In this document: positions 63,505-64,000 of the stretch, in pieces
How the letters are laid out: every line of letters begins with the position of its first letter
Numbering within the stretch: position 1 is the stretch's first letter
NCBI GenBank assembly: GCA_030220185.1
Contig: JASPKZ010003417.1
Coordinates: 234,501-298,500 of the forward strand
Source: Diploptera punctata
Lineage: Eukaryota > Arthropoda > Insecta > Blattodea > Blaberidae
Length of the DNA: 64,000 nt
Direction of reading: 5' to 3'
Position numbers and translations under genes: made by a program
Notes under the pieces: model-generated
What the model was told of the DNA's origin: nothing
What the model saw: the letters and a program-made list of their open reading frames with translations, nothing else
The model's database searches: none

Positions 63505-64000
63505 TTTTTTTATTGGTACTTAGAAGTTTTTCCAGACTAAATTTATTTATTGGTGCCAAAGTAATGTTGTGTTTGTCAAACATTTTTTTAAATTTCCTAT
63601 GTACTACTGGATGGTAGTAAAGAAAAGAAGAATTTCAAGAAAATTACTTACCATCCAGTAGTACATTGGAAACTTCAAAAATTGTTTGACAAACACAACA
63701 TTACTTTGGCAACAATAAATAAATTTAGTCTGGAAAAACCAATAAAAAAATCAACATCCCAGACAGTAAGAAATCTGGAATTATCAAATAAATTGTAATG
63801 ATTGTAGCAAAGTATACATAGGAAAAACAAAAAGGAATTTGGAAACACGCACTAAAGAACATTTTAGAAATATTAAAAATTGTGAAATTGAAAAATCAGC
63901 AATTGCTGCACATAGTTTGCTAGAACATCATAAAATTGAAAAAGAGGCAAAACTTTTGAAACAATTGGATAAACCTTATTAAGTTATGTAGATAGGAAAT
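63505..64000. mobile_element. PLE palindrome with GIY-YIG remnants, cut by the window edge
   Basis: 63505-63615 (minus) and 63612-63720 (+) are inverted copies of the region before the endonuclease; the + strand continues with [47 protein letters not shown] to 63980, the same subfamily as 36563-37770. The last 20 bases (AAGTTATGTAGATAGGAAAT) start another PLE-type terminus. Confidence 0.72.

Overview
The window is animal nuclear DNA, very probably from an insect. It is AT-rich and full of simple repeats. Its one large protein gene is split into small exons with GT-AG introns, and nearly everything else is mobile-element debris. The mix (Penelope-like retroelements, RTE/Jockey/CR1-like retrotransposons, tRNA-derived SINEs, mariner and piggyBac remnants) fits a large repeat-rich insect genome such as a cockroach or termite, but nothing here fixes the species.

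Host genes. (1) At 1913-2126 lies the last coding exon of an unrecognised + strand gene, with an AATAAA signal at 2321. (2) From 20903 to 63003 run fifteen coding exons of the Mediator tail subunit MED24 on the + strand, about 760 residues, roughly the first three quarters of the protein; the rest lies beyond the right edge. Reading phase is consistent at all splice junctions except on the two sides of exon 3 (27920-28020). A seven-codon upstream ORF ends one base before the MED24 ATG.

Mobile-element landscape. Left third (1-20.8 kb): fragments of CR1-, RTE- and RNase H-bearing retrotransposons, two SINE families, tRNA-containing repeat units, an internally deleted piggyBac, and a locally duplicated region upstream of MED24. 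MED24 introns: each large intron carries Penelope-like (PLE) debris, SINEs, tRNA-like units and other remnants, often nested; several insertions show clear target-site duplications (TSDs) of 10-17 bp.

The most distinctive system is a large set of palindromic PLE-derived elements. Each is built as TATGAGGT - spacer - ACCTCATA - arm - loop - arm - TATGAGGT - spacer - ACCTCATA. The arms hold decayed GIY-YIG endonuclease and C-terminal PLE sequence and, next to the inner TATGAGGT, a hammerhead-ribozyme core (CTGANGA, stem II, GAA, a 2-4 bp often self-complementary stem III, cleavage base). I can trace about twenty such cores on both strands, pointing outward from each palindrome. Eight reasonably complete ones lie in the sense direction inside MED24 introns. 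A second system is a family of about 304-bp units, each with a tRNA-like cloverleaf, present as single copies, dimers, head-to-head pairs and one array of six near-identical tandem copies (38241-40062). That array, with an inverted end, sits inside a hammerhead palindrome and is flanked by a 12-bp TSD. The two systems repeatedly insert into or join one another, which suggests shared mobilisation (inference).
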